DNA of 25,498 nucleotides, from positions 1 through 25,498 of the IMG/VR virus record IMGVR_UViG_3300031772_000252. One strand, written 5' to 3'. The notes beneath the pieces were generated by a model that was not told the DNA's origin, did not search any database, and saw only the letters and a list, made by a program, of their open reading frames with translations. This document shows, one piece after another, positions 8,699 through 15,765 of this stretch. Origin of the DNA: a virus. The position numbers and the translations under genes were made by a program. Position 1 is the first letter of the stretch. Each line of letters begins with the position of its first letter.

Positions 8699-9189
8699 AA
8701 AAAAGGGTTCATATCCATTTGTTGAACTATTACCGTCATTAGTTTCAACCCCTCCTTCGCGGTCAGGTTTTCATTCAAAAATTTAATTAATTTTTTTGAC
8801 GGTTCTTTTTCTCTATTAACAATTCCGTAGGCAATCATTTTGATTAACTTGTCTTTATTCTCAATTACATTTTTTGCTCCTAGATCTAAAAGATTAATCT
8901 CCTTCCCCTCATTTTTCATAGCCCCTACTAGTTCATCAGTATTTAAATCCAATAGAATTTCGCTGATTTTTAACAATGTTCCCATCTTAATAGGATAGAT
9001 AACGAATTTTCTTTCAGAAGAAATTAAATGAAGTTTATTAAGCATATTTTTATGAGTTATGGTTATTCTGAAGTCTACCCCCTTCTCTAAAATGGAGTCG
9101 ATAGCGCCCTGACGAATTTGATTATTTTTAATATCACTCGGGGCCCCGAGCTTATCCTTAATTTCTTTTTTCTTATTCTTCTCAGGCAT
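8629..9189 (-). CDS. Tail assembly chaperone, short (G-type) form
   Basis: This 186-residue, mostly helical cytoplasmic protein lies between the tail tube gene and the tape measure region, the standard place of the tail assembly chaperone. It has a charged N-terminus, a short beta/loop region around residues 40-70 (KFVIYPIKMG) and helices to the end. The zero-frame product ends 22 residues after the slippery site; ribosomes that slip make the longer G-T form. The start at 9189 follows AAGGAG. No sequence motif defines the family, so the call rests on order, size, helical content and the frameshift, which together are strong. Confidence 0.85.
   Translation of the reverse strand: MPEKNKKKEIKDKLGAPSDIKNNQIRQGAIDSILEKGVDFRITITHKNMLNKLHLISSERKFVIYPIKMGTLLKISEILLDLNTDELVGAMKNEGKEINLLDLGAKNVIENKDKLIKMIAYGIVNREKEPSKKLIKFLNENLTAKEGLKLMTVIVQQMDMNPFLASLVSIKGMNLLQTRKETTPGE
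8698..8707 (-). other. Programmed -1 frameshift slippery site
   Basis: On the minus strand the sequence CCCTTTTTTG covers two overlapping X-XXY-YYZ heptamers in the zero frame: C-CCT-TTT (8707-8701) and T-TTT-TTG (8704-8698), across codons Pro162, Phe163 and Leu164 of the chaperone. The first allows clean re-pairing of both tRNAs. I did not identify a clear downstream stimulatory stem by eye, and the upstream AAGGAGGGG is about 45 bases away, too far for the usual Shine-Dalgarno stimulation. Confidence 0.8.
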
Positions 9190-9271
9190 ATTTTCTCCTT
9201 ATTTAAATCTATACCCGCCCCATATAGAAATATTATCAGGGCGGGTCAAATAATTCTTATTCTGTTTCTTT

Positions 9272-9757
9272 CTACTGAACCGTCATTACGATTGGGGAAC
9301 CAGTGACAGGCATCAGCACATCAGCGCTAAAGGTAATCTGCCCGGATTCGGTCTTGGCAAATTTCAATTCTCCGCCAGCATAAAGAGAAGCTCTTTTAAT
9401 TACGAATTTTAATTGTTTTCCATTTATCTTTTTAGAAATAATCTGGAAAGCTCTCTCACTTATTACTATTGCTGTGACAGGAGCTGTCCAGATAGTTGTA
9501 AGACTCGCAGTGCCCCCGAAAGCATCCTCCATTATACTTACTCCCATATCCCTTGTAGCAAATTCTATAGTCTTTTTGCCTGCGGTAATTAGCTGCACAT
9601 CGGGATATTCAGTTTCCTCACAAAACAGATCAGCTATCGAGGGTGCATTAAGTACGATATGCGCACTGTCAGGAACTATATGCTCTATGGTAGCCAGAGA
9701 AGCAACAGACGGTCCTATTTTTATTGATTCTAATCCTATCAATCTTATATTACTCAT
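9272..9757 (-). CDS. Major tail tube protein
   Basis: A 161-residue beta-rich protein that should form the stacked hexameric rings of the tail tube. It begins MSNIRLIGLESIKIG, has a central region suited to a tube fold (IEFATRDMGVSIMEDAFGG) and ends with beta strands (GQITFSADVLMPVTG). It follows the tail terminator gene and precedes the chaperone, the normal order. Its ribosome site is the strong GGAGG, within a small hairpin almost identical to the one before the major capsid gene, which fits a high-copy product. The identification rests on order, size, composition and this translation signal. Confidence 0.82.
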   Translation of the reverse strand: MSNIRLIGLESIKIGPSVASLATIEHIVPDSAHIVLNAPSIADLFCEETEYPDVQLITAGKKTIEFATRDMGVSIMEDAFGGTASLTTIWTAPVTAIVISERAFQIISKKINGKQLKFVIKRASLYAGGELKFAKTESGQITFSADVLMPVTGSPIVMTVQ

Positions 9758-9762
9758 TTTAT

Positions 9763-9777
9763 ATTACCTCCAGTAAT
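9763..9777 (-). promoter_or_regulatory. Shine-Dalgarno hairpin of the tail tube gene
   Basis: The minus-strand sequence ATTACTGGAGGTAAT forms a 5-bp inverted repeat (ATTAC/GTAAT) with most of the Shine-Dalgarno in the loop, five bases before the ATG. It abuts the stop of the upstream gene. The same arrangement occurs at the major capsid gene. Confidence 0.55.
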
Positions 9778-10176
9778 TTATTTTTCTATGAAACAATTTA
9801 TTCTTAAGTTAACGTATGACATTGAAATCTGATCAACATCATTTAATAGTATCTGGTTCACAATATCAAAAACATAGTAATTTGAAATGTTATTGTATGC
9901 TTCTATTACTGCTGTTACTGCATCGGTTGTCGCTCTTAATTTCACTATATCGGGGGTCCCATTGTCAAAATTTTTGCAGTAGCAATTAACCATAAAAGTG
10001 GCATCGTTTATTATTTCGTCCCCGTTATGGTTAGATAAAGGAATTATCACGATATCCTGCAATTCGGAATTTAAAGGCTTTTTATTCCTATAGACCCTGC
10101 CATCAATTGTATTCTTAACCGAATCTATATTAATAATAGGATATAATATATCGTTTATATCGAATGTCGTTTTCAT
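9778..10176 (-). CDS. Tail terminator / tail completion protein
   Basis: A 132-residue protein of the size and place of the siphovirus tail terminator (lambda gpU or DUF3168-type), which caps the tube at the head-proximal end and stops its growth. It starts with helical MKTTFDINDILYPI, then has GRVYRNKKPL and a segment with a Cys/Asp-rich strand (FMVNCYCKNFDNGTPD), a helix (TDAVTAVIEAYNN) and closing strands. It overlaps the preceding gp10-like gene by four bases (ATGA), a sign of coupled translation, and RBS AAAGGA is present. Assignment is by position, length and strand-helix pattern. Confidence 0.72.
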   Translation of the reverse strand: MKTTFDINDILYPIINIDSVKNTIDGRVYRNKKPLNSELQDIVIIPLSNHNGDEIINDATFMVNCYCKNFDNGTPDIVKLRATTDAVTAVIEAYNNISNYYVFDIVNQILLNDVDQISMSYVNLRINCFIEK

Positions 10177-10598
10177 AAGCTATATTCCTTTATCTTTAAC
10201 TTCAAGAGGGCTTTTGCTGCCGGTACGCTTCCGGTAATTACATCGTAACCCTTCGATTCCACAGCTGCAGCATATTCCATGCCTGCAATTACAATCAAGA
10301 TAAACCCTTTATTATTTTCTTTTAATACTTCTTCTGCTATTTTCTTCGCTTGAGATTTACCCTCAGCTTTCCCTTCTACATTTTCCTGAATAATATTTCC
10401 ATCTCGAGCGATTATATATCCAATTGAACTTCTTAAATTCCCTGTTTGGTCTTTATATGTTCTTGTATTCCTAGCATCATTAACGAAATTTTCGCCTACC
10501 ATGGCCAAGGTCCAAATGATCCTTTGTTCTATGCTGACTGTAAATCTATCTATTCGTCCGTCTACATCCCCTTGTGAAAATCCAGGAATCAAAGGCAT
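10173..10598 (-). CDS. HK97 gp10-like head-tail joining / tail component
   Basis: The 141-residue product has the typical pattern of the HK97 gp10 family: an N-terminal helix (IEQRIIWTLAMVGENFVNDAR), the element DQTGNLRSSIGYIIARDG, a helical linker, and the C-terminal IVIAGMEYAAAVESKGYDV. The conserved AGMEYA and E-KGYDV signature makes this one of the clearer small-protein calls. The protein takes part in joining the tail to the head. Its start follows the stop of the head closure gene by one base, with only a weak ribosome site, so re-initiation is likely. Confidence 0.85.
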   Translation of the reverse strand: MPLIPGFSQGDVDGRIDRFTVSIEQRIIWTLAMVGENFVNDARNTRTYKDQTGNLRSSIGYIIARDGNIIQENVEGKAEGKSQAKKIAEEVLKENNKGFILIVIAGMEYAAAVESKGYDVITGSVPAAKALLKLKIKEYSL

Positions 10599-10599
10599 A

Positions 10600-10908
10600 T
10601 TAACACTTCATTTCTACATGTTTTTGAAATTCAAACAATTGTAAAATTATATGTTCCTTGTTAAAAAAAGTTAATTTTGCATTATCAGGAACACTTCCCG
10701 CGCCAGTAAATATTTGAGAAAATACAGCCCAGCTATATCTGATCATATCCCCGGATTCCCCTATAATATATTTAGTTGAATTCGGTTGAATATTACAGAT
10801 AATCCCTATCGTTACTAAAGTCCCTTCTTCATATATTCCGATTGAATTATATGTTCCAGGAGTGTAATAACTTAAGGTGGCCGTATGAGGGTATCTTTCT
10901 ATTACCAT
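10600..10908 (-). CDS. Head closure protein (SPP1 gp16-like)
   Basis: A 102-residue beta-rich protein in the place of the head closure or stopper protein, which seals the portal channel after packaging. It begins MVIERYPHTATLSYY with strands typical of these small barrels and contains CNIQPNSTKYIIGESGDM, where the conserved IQP turn of this family is visible, and closes with LQLFEFQKHVEMKC. Its ATG lies inside the last codons of the adaptor gene (7-base overlap) with GGAG 7 bases upstream. The family call rests on size, the IQP element and gene order. Confidence 0.72.
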   Translation of the reverse strand: MVIERYPHTATLSYYTPGTYNSIGIYEEGTLVTIGIICNIQPNSTKYIIGESGDMIRYSWAVFSQIFTGAGSVPDNAKLTFFNKEHIILQLFEFQKHVEMKC

Positions 10909-11195
10909 ATTGCTTCTCCATTAACTGTTGGTTCGTCCTCATCATATTTTTTCAAAATTCTCTTTGCCATTGCGATTAGCTGAGCTCCACTATATTTTAC
11001 CGTAAAAGACCCTTCTTTTAACTCGGGGTGTGCAGCAAGGGTAAAATAGAGGGATGCGGCGGCCAAATCTATGTCTTTAGAATTAACTGCCGCATAAGTC
11101 CCTCCGGTTGCAATATTTCTATCCAAAAGAAGTTTCTCTAACAAGTTATCATTCTTATATTCAGTTTGTGATTGTAGAGCCTCTTTGTTGGTCAT
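10902..11195 (-). CDS. Head-tail connector / adaptor protein
   Basis: A 97-residue, mainly helical protein directly after the major capsid gene. In this order it should be the adaptor that docks below the portal (HK97 gp6 or SPP1 gp15 type). The sequence contains two helices (LLEKLLLDRNIATGG and DIDLAAASLYFTLAAHPE) and a C-terminal helix (AQLIAMAKRILKKYDED). It starts five bases after the capsid stop with no strong Shine-Dalgarno site and overlaps the next gene, so expression is probably coupled. No diagnostic motif is present; the call is mostly positional. Confidence 0.62.
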   Translation of the reverse strand: MTNKEALQSQTEYKNDNLLEKLLLDRNIATGGTYAAVNSKDIDLAAASLYFTLAAHPELKEGSFTVKYSGAQLIAMAKRILKKYDEDEPTVNGEAIW

Positions 11196-11200
11196 TTAGA

Positions 11201-12322
11201 TTATGTACCCCATGTAGTCGCATTTTCAGTATCAAGAGAAAGCACTCTATCTATTGTGGGCCAGGACGGAAATGCGTTCAGTTCCCCTTTGGTATATTCA
11301 GCCACAGGATCAACATCAGACCATTTAGAGATTAGAACCGGCCCTTTCTTGGCTTGAATCACTTGTTTTGGAGGGTTTGTCTCTTCGGCGATAGGTCCAT
11401 AGAGCATATCTCCACAATTTAAATCTTCAAGGAATGTTACATATCTATCCTCTCCACCAGAATCTAACCAGGGATCAACCGATGTGATGTTATGTCCTGC
11501 ATCCTCATAACTTATCCTGGTATCAATTATCATTATTTGTGGGAATCCCTCGGATTTTAAAGCATCATTTGCCACTTCAAGTGTAGGAGCTCTTTTTACC
11601 TTAGTTCCGCCATATAAAGCAAATGGTATTACAAAGTCCTGGACCTGAGCCGAAACTCTAAATGCCAGCCACTTAGAACGATTCATCAACATATATCCGG
11701 GTGTTATTCCAAGATCCCGAGCCGCCTCCAGAACAGCTTCTATGTCAGTTATAGGCTTAGAAGTGGCAGCAGTAGCGATTGTCCAATAAGCGGTAATAGC
11801 AAGTGCCGCCACAACTTTTTTATTAGCTGTAGGAAGTCCAAAATCAATAGCCTCTTCAGTTACCACTCCTGCAGCATTCGTAATCGTGGAAAGAGTTATT
11901 TGTCCCTTAGACAGCGCTTGAAATATTACCCATTCCAATCTGGCATTTATACCATCTACGCAGTCATCTACATCTCCAAATACAAGATCAAGTAAAGCCA
12001 TCTGTTCTGGCCTCGCCTGGGCTTTTAGTATGTTATAAGTATTCAAATCCATTTCTGTCATTTTCTTTTTCATTCTGATAGAAGGGATTTCTCCTGATAA
12101 TTTGCTTACAGTCCTTCTGGTTTTTAAAGGTGCACTTGTATCATACGCAACTATATCAGCAGCCACTCTATTCCCCTTGCTTCCGACTAATGTTTCGTAA
12201 GTCAAGAAAGGAGTTGCCTTCAAAGGAAAGAATGTAGGCCAAAATAGTTTTTCATATACTCGTGCAATAAGATAAGCTTGTAAGCTCTTTTTATCTATTT
12301 CTTTTAATAATGAATATTCCAT
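11201..12322 (-). CDS. Major capsid protein (phage capsid family E type)
   Basis: A 373-residue HK97-fold shell protein. The N-terminal region carries features of capsid protein family E (lambda gpE type): ARVYEKLFWPTFFPLKATPF, then TLVGSKGNRVAADIVAYDTS and GEIPSIRMKKKMTE. The middle segment (DIEAVLEAARDLGITPGYMLMN) and the C-terminal third (GPVLISKWSDVDPVAEYTKG) also fit. There is no cleavable N-terminal delta domain, in agreement with a separate scaffold gene upstream. Translation is driven by GGAGG in a small hairpin six bases before the ATG. It lies between decoration and connector genes. Confidence 0.93.
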   Translation of the reverse strand: MEYSLLKEIDKKSLQAYLIARVYEKLFWPTFFPLKATPFLTYETLVGSKGNRVAADIVAYDTSAPLKTRRTVSKLSGEIPSIRMKKKMTEMDLNTYNILKAQARPEQMALLDLVFGDVDDCVDGINARLEWVIFQALSKGQITLSTITNAAGVVTEEAIDFGLPTANKKVVAALAITAYWTIATAATSKPITDIEAVLEAARDLGITPGYMLMNRSKWLAFRVSAQVQDFVIPFALYGGTKVKRAPTLEVANDALKSEGFPQIMIIDTRISYEDAGHNITSVDPWLDSGGEDRYVTFLEDLNCGDMLYGPIAEETNPPKQVIQAKKGPVLISKWSDVDPVAEYTKGELNAFPSWPTIDRVLSLDTENATTWGT

Positions 12323-12327
12323 CTTAT

Positions 12328-12342
12328 ATTACCTCCGGTAAT
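12328..12342 (-). promoter_or_regulatory. Shine-Dalgarno hairpin of the major capsid gene
   Basis: The minus-strand sequence ATTACCGGAGGTAAT is a perfect 6-bp inverted repeat (ATTACC/GGTAAT) with loop GGA, five bases before the capsid ATG. The Shine-Dalgarno is partly in the stem. The tail tube gene has almost the same 25-base leader, although the two genes are 2.5 kb apart and otherwise unrelated. Confidence 0.55.
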
Positions 12343-12369
12343 TTATTTAATTTTAATTTTTAATCTTTC

Positions 12370-12957
12370 TTAAGCAAATCGTATTCTGGCGGTGAGATCA
12401 ATCTTGTGCTGACTTGTCACGAAATATGGTAATTCCGATTCATCCACAGTTCCACGAACAACGGCACCTGCGAAAATATTACCTAACTTGTCACCTTTTT
12501 CATCCCTTACTTGTATGGTATCCCGTAAAATACAGTCTGCATCATACAAAGCAGCTGAAGAACTAACGGCTGCAGCTTCATATAAAACCGCACCGTTAGC
12601 AATTACTTTATGTGCTATCCCAACAGCAATAGCAGTGGATGATACTCTGGTAATTGTTCCAGAAGTTCCTCCCTGTAAAAATATTTTCTCACCGACCTTA
12701 AATAAATGGTCAGCAGGTTCAACTGCCAAAATGGTAGTATTTGTAACCCCCGCAGCAGTCAATTTTACAGTTTTTATCACATTATACAGTCCCGCACTAG
12801 AAGCGTCAGCATTTAACAATGCTCCCTTTTTAATTTCTTTGGTAGCGGTTGGGAATCTATTAGTTTTTATAGTTACTCCGCCAGGAATATCTTCTAATAT
12901 CTTTAAAAACACAGGGTCATATACGACCCCTTCCTCTTTTTTAATTTGTAAACTCAT
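12370..12957 (-). CDS. Head decoration / capsid accessory protein
   Basis: A 195-residue protein between scaffold and major capsid genes, the usual place of head decoration proteins. The N-terminus has KTNRFPTATKEIKKGALLN, a pattern seen in small capsid-stabilising proteins where a KG-alpha/beta turn is followed by a short barrel. Residues about 68-125 form a beta-barrel-like segment (LKLTAAG-type start, HLFKVGEKIFLQGG, TSGTITRVSSTAIAV), and the C-terminus DLTARIRFA ends in a strand. RBS AGGAG lies 10 bases before the ATG. Function is inferred from position and composition; a head fibre is an alternative. Confidence 0.68.
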   Translation of the reverse strand: MSLQIKKEEGVVYDPVFLKILEDIPGGVTIKTNRFPTATKEIKKGALLNADASSAGLYNVIKTVKLTAAGVTNTTILAVEPADHLFKVGEKIFLQGGTSGTITRVSSTAIAVGIAHKVIANGAVLYEAAAVSSSAALYDADCILRDTIQVRDEKGDKLGNIFAGAVVRGTVDESELPYFVTSQHKIDLTARIRFA

Positions 12958-12978
12958 TATATTTTATCTCCTATACAA

Positions 12979-13734
12979 TTATTTTTTTACTTTGATTTCT
13001 TTGCCTTTCTTGATTTCTTCTTCCGATAATCCTTGAAAAGGTTGCCCTTCAGGTCCTTCATTTTTTCCTTTAGCAAAACTGATCGCCATTTCTTCTCCAA
13101 TAGTCCCTGCTGGTTCGCCTTTCGGAGGGACCTCTCCATCTTTAAGTTTTTTATCAATTTCGGCTTGTTTAAAGTCCAGAACTTTGTCCTTCAAACTCTT
13201 AATGCTTTCTTCAATATCTTCGTCTTTATCAACCGTAATATAAGATAGGAATCCTTCATTTAAACCTGCTTTTTTTAGAGCATCTTTGATTAAAGTCTCC
13301 CGCTTTGTCTTAACAGTTGTTCCACTCAGATCCTTTACTAAATTAGTTAAATTAATAACTTCTCCAGTTAGATCCGATATTTTCTTTTCGGTATCGCTCA
13401 TATTTGCCTGCTCTTTCTTTTTCTTTTCCTCAGCTTTTCCTTTTGCCGTTGCCTCTTCTTTTTCTTTTGCCAATTTCAAATCATGGGTTGTAACGGCTTG
13501 CGATACTCTCCGGTCCGTCTCACTCTGTAAATACTTTTTGAAACTTTCTTCCAGCCCAGCTTCTTTAATGGCCTCAACAAGCTGTTCCGGTGTGAGTTCA
13601 ATTTTCCCTTTTAATTTTTCAATTTCTGCGTCAATTTGACTTGCATCGGTCACCTTGATTTTTTCTGCTAATCCCTCATCAAACCCTGCTTTTTTCATTG
13701 CTTGTTTAATTAAAGTTGTTAGCTTCTCATCCAT
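12979..13734 (-). CDS. Capsid scaffolding protein
   Basis: This 251-residue, highly charged and largely coiled-coil protein lies directly before the decoration and capsid genes. Scaffolds act inside the procapsid and are lost before packaging. Residues 75-145 form a continuous helix with many Lys and Glu (TTHDLKLAKEKEEATAKGKA onward, then DTEKKISDLTGEVINLTNLV). Two related segments flank it, KQAMKKAGFDEGLAEKIKV at residues 9-27 and KDALKKAGLNEGFLSYITV near 150-168, indicating an internal duplication. The C-terminus is basic (KKGKEIKVKK), as expected for contact with capsid subunits. RBS AAGGAG precedes the ATG. No protease domain is present. Confidence 0.82.
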   Translation of the reverse strand: MDEKLTTLIKQAMKKAGFDEGLAEKIKVTDASQIDAEIEKLKGKIELTPEQLVEAIKEAGLEESFKKYLQSETDRRVSQAVTTHDLKLAKEKEEATAKGKAEEKKKKEQANMSDTEKKISDLTGEVINLTNLVKDLSGTTVKTKRETLIKDALKKAGLNEGFLSYITVDKDEDIEESIKSLKDKVLDFKQAEIDKKLKDGEVPPKGEPAGTIGEEMAISFAKGKNEGPEGQPFQGLSEEEIKKGKEIKVKK

Positions 13735-13766
13735 TTTATTTTCTCCTTATAATTTTATTTTTTAAT

Positions 13767-13836
13767 AAAAAAAGAGCCAACTCAAAAAGACTCGATCATA
13801 AAGTCTTTTTAGATTGGCTCTCTATCTTGGAGCTCT
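13767..13836 (-). terminator. Rho-independent terminator T1, upstream of the scaffold gene
   Basis: On the minus strand AGAGCC at 13821-13816 starts a 20-bp stem with one mismatch (inner arms ending AAAAAGACT and AGTCTTTTT, loop of nine bases), closing with GGCTCT at 13778-13773 and a run of about seven T. Just before the stem is AGAGCTCCA (13836-13828), shared with terminator T2. The scaffold ATG is only about 33 bases after the T run and no promoter fits in between, so downstream transcription must depend on read-through. Confidence 0.85.
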
Positions 13837-13863
13837 GTTTAATTATTTATTTTTTCTTTATTT

Positions 13864-13892
13864 ATATTACAACATTTTTTTATATTTTACAA
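13864..13892 (-). promoter_or_regulatory. Weak candidate promoter ahead of terminator T1
   Basis: TTGTAA (13892-13887) and TAATAT (13869-13864) are separated by 17 bases, each with four of six matches to consensus. A transcript from here would start near 13857, carry AGAGCTCCA about 20 bases in, and meet T1, giving a leader of about 90 bases. The surroundings are extremely AT-rich, so a chance match is quite possible. Confidence 0.3.
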
Positions 13893-13921
13893 GTTCAACA
13901 ATAAAATAATTCTATTCCCTT

Positions 13922-14203
13922 TTACTTTTTCGATATTGCCTTTTTTAATCTTTCTGCTGCTTTTATTACTTTTTCCTTAGTCGCTGCCTCAAAAGTCCCC
14001 TTGTTTTCTTCGCAATGTGTTCTTGCTGCTAATTCTGTATAGGCATCTATCGGATAGCGAAATGCCTGGGTCGTGGTCGTGGTCTTCCCCTTCAATCTTC
14101 CGATAATGATAGATAATTTCCCCGATTCGATCGTTTTGAAACTATCGGACTGAAAAAGACTAGGACTTTTGATTCTGCAGGAATGAAAATTGGGATATGG
14201 CAT
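13922..14203 (-). CDS. Conserved small phage protein (MPYPN...HSCR type), head-module associated
   Basis: The 93-residue protein starts MPYPNFHSCRIKSPSLFQ, followed by a strand region GKLSIIIGRLKGKTTTTTQAF and RYPIDAYTELAARTHCEENKG. This N-P-x-x-H-x-C-R, GRLKG, T-Q-x-RYP and A-x-x-H-C arrangement recurs as a small domain in phage head modules, alone or joined to prohead proteases; here no protease is attached. Molecular role is unknown. I chose the ATG at 14203 rather than the in-frame GTG at 14212 because that GTG lies inside the Shine-Dalgarno AGGAGGTGA, which stands at ideal distance from the ATG. It is the last gene before terminator T1. The C-terminus is a basic helix (AAERLKKAISKK). Confidence 0.75.
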   Translation of the reverse strand: MPYPNFHSCRIKSPSLFQSDSFKTIESGKLSIIIGRLKGKTTTTTQAFRYPIDAYTELAARTHCEENKGTFEAATKEKVIKAAERLKKAISKK

Positions 14204-14299
14204 CTGGTTCACCTCCTAAATATTTATTTTAGATAAAACTTCTCTAATCCTTCAGAATACCCTCAAATTCAAACGTAGAGTGCCTCTTTTATTGAATCT

Positions 14300-14821
14300 C
14301 TACACTTTTAAGGTAATTTGATAGCCTATTATCCATCTATTATTTATGATTACACTTTTTTTAAAATCATTTTGCGACCATTCGCTTATGTGGGTTTCAT
14401 ATATATTGCCAAACATTGTGCCCTGTCCGCTAATATAATTGGGAGTTGACACTATCCAATGCCTGGCTTTTTTGAGCATTTCAAGCCCTTTTTCTTTTTT
14501 TATATGTTCGATAACATCCATGAATAATACTAAATCATAATTCGCTAATATTCCATCGTTTTTAGTTATATCTTGATTATAAATATTATTATAAATTACA
14601 GCATACCAGGGTAGTCTGGTATATTCCTTAAAAATTTCTATTGCATCTATTCGTTTTTTCCACTCTTCCGGGTATAACCGCCCTTGCCAGACTTCAAGAT
14701 ATTCTCTTAATAGGAAGCCCCATTTTCCAAAACCAGAACCTACGTCAAGAATAGAATCCGGATTGATTCTCATTATTAAATCAATTACCGGACTGATTAT
14801 ATTGGGCCTACTTGATGGCAT
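14300..14821 (-). CDS. Class I SAM-dependent methyltransferase
   Basis: A 173-residue protein with a Rossmann-like methyltransferase core: motif I SILDVGSGFGKWG (residues 23-35), an acidic end of strand 2 at IDAIE (58-62), and motif IV-type DLVLFMDVIEHI (96-107), followed by IVSTPNYISGQG. The DVIEH signature is typical of small-molecule, glycan and methyltransferase-11/23 type enzymes more than of DNA methyltransferases. It lies one base after the stop of a GT4 glycosyltransferase, with the ribosome site inside that gene, so the two probably act on the same product, for example O-methylating a transferred sugar. That joint role is an inference. Confidence 0.88.
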   Translation of the reverse strand: MPSSRPNIISPVIDLIMRINPDSILDVGSGFGKWGFLLREYLEVWQGRLYPEEWKKRIDAIEIFKEYTRLPWYAVIYNNIYNQDITKNDGILANYDLVLFMDVIEHIKKEKGLEMLKKARHWIVSTPNYISGQGTMFGNIYETHISEWSQNDFKKSVIINNRWIIGYQITLKV

Positions 14822-14822
14822 T

Positions 14823-15752
14823 TTAATCCTCTTTTATAATATCTTTAATTTGTCTTAATTGTTTTTCCAGAGTCCACTCTTTTTCTATGATCCAATTTCT
14901 ATATTCATTACTATTATAATCTTTGCTAATTATTTTATTAGTTGCCTCATCAATAGTATTAAAAATAACATTTTTAGGATATAATTCTTTGGCCCCCCTA
15001 AAGTTATGGATTACCGGTTTAATTCCCCTCGCCATTGCTTCAAAAATACCATACCCAAAACTTTCATGTATCGATGTATGAAGCAGGTAATTTTTATCTT
15101 CCCAAAATTTCTCCATATCATCAATCCAGCCGTAGAATTTTACATTATCCTGCAATCCCATTTCCTTGACCATATACTCCAGGTATATTTTATATCTTAG
15201 ATCCTGGAACGAACCTGCCACGTGCAATTTATATCTTTTATCAATGTCAGCTAATTTCTTTAATATTTGTAAAGCCATTTGAGGATTCTTTTTATAATTA
15301 ATGAATCCAACCCAAGATATGTTATATCCGGGTTGCACCTTCTTCCAGTGGGTAGAATCCAGGTCAATCCCATTAGAAACGATTTCTATTTTAACTTTTT
15401 CCTCAATGTCCGGGATAAATATTTTCAGAATTTCTCTGATATGGGGGGCTACCAGAATTAGTCTATTTACTACAAGCCAATTGATCTGTTTAGGAAAATC
15501 CGTAAATATTTCATAGCTGTGAAGTCTAATTATAACTTTTTTACCTTTGATCCCTTCGTAATTCGTTCCTATTATGGCCGTCTGATTGCACCATTCCAGC
15601 CAGATAATATCAGCCCAGTCAATTGCATTATATATATCTTGTTGATTCCTGATCATAAACTTCCTAGTGGTATAATTGTCTGACAATCCTTCAATTATCG
15701 GATCTATAAATTGGTCAAGTCCTGCCAGACATATAAAACCTACCTTTTTCAT
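14823..15752 (-). CDS. Family 4 (GT-B) glycosyltransferase
   Basis: The 309-residue protein has the two-domain GT-B form. The C-terminal domain shows the GT4 pattern: SWVGFINYKKNPQMALQI (residues 146-163), LHVAGSFQD, VKFYGWIDDMEKFW (204-217), and the E-x7-E motif at Glu230 and Glu238 in HESFGYGIFEAMARG. The N-terminal domain is short (MKKVGFICLAGLDQFIDP, IIRLHSYEIF). It would move a sugar from a nucleotide donor to an unknown acceptor in the cytoplasm. The gene sits within the packaging/head operon, next to a methyltransferase; such enzymes in this position are unusual and suggest modification of virion proteins or host glycans. Length is slightly short for the family. Confidence 0.9.
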   Translation of the reverse strand: MKKVGFICLAGLDQFIDPIIEGLSDNYTTRKFMIRNQQDIYNAIDWADIIWLEWCNQTAIIGTNYEGIKGKKVIIRLHSYEIFTDFPKQINWLVVNRLILVAPHIREILKIFIPDIEEKVKIEIVSNGIDLDSTHWKKVQPGYNISWVGFINYKKNPQMALQILKKLADIDKRYKLHVAGSFQDLRYKIYLEYMVKEMGLQDNVKFYGWIDDMEKFWEDKNYLLHTSIHESFGYGIFEAMARGIKPVIHNFRGAKELYPKNVIFNTIDEATNKIISKDYNSNEYRNWIIEKEWTLEKQLRQIKDIIKED

Positions 15753-15765
15753 TTATTTTTCCTTT

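Noticed and set aside
13922-14212. GTG start at 14212 for the MPYPN protein
   Set aside because: The GTG is part of the Shine-Dalgarno AGGAGGTGA itself; the ATG nine bases downstream has ideal spacing.
14265-14305. Interlocking inverted repeats GTAGAG/CTCTAC and ATTCAA/TTGAAT after the methyltransferase stop, looking like a pseudoknot
   Set aside because: Loop lengths of zero and two bases are too short to span 6-bp stems, so a stable H-type pseudoknot is not credible.
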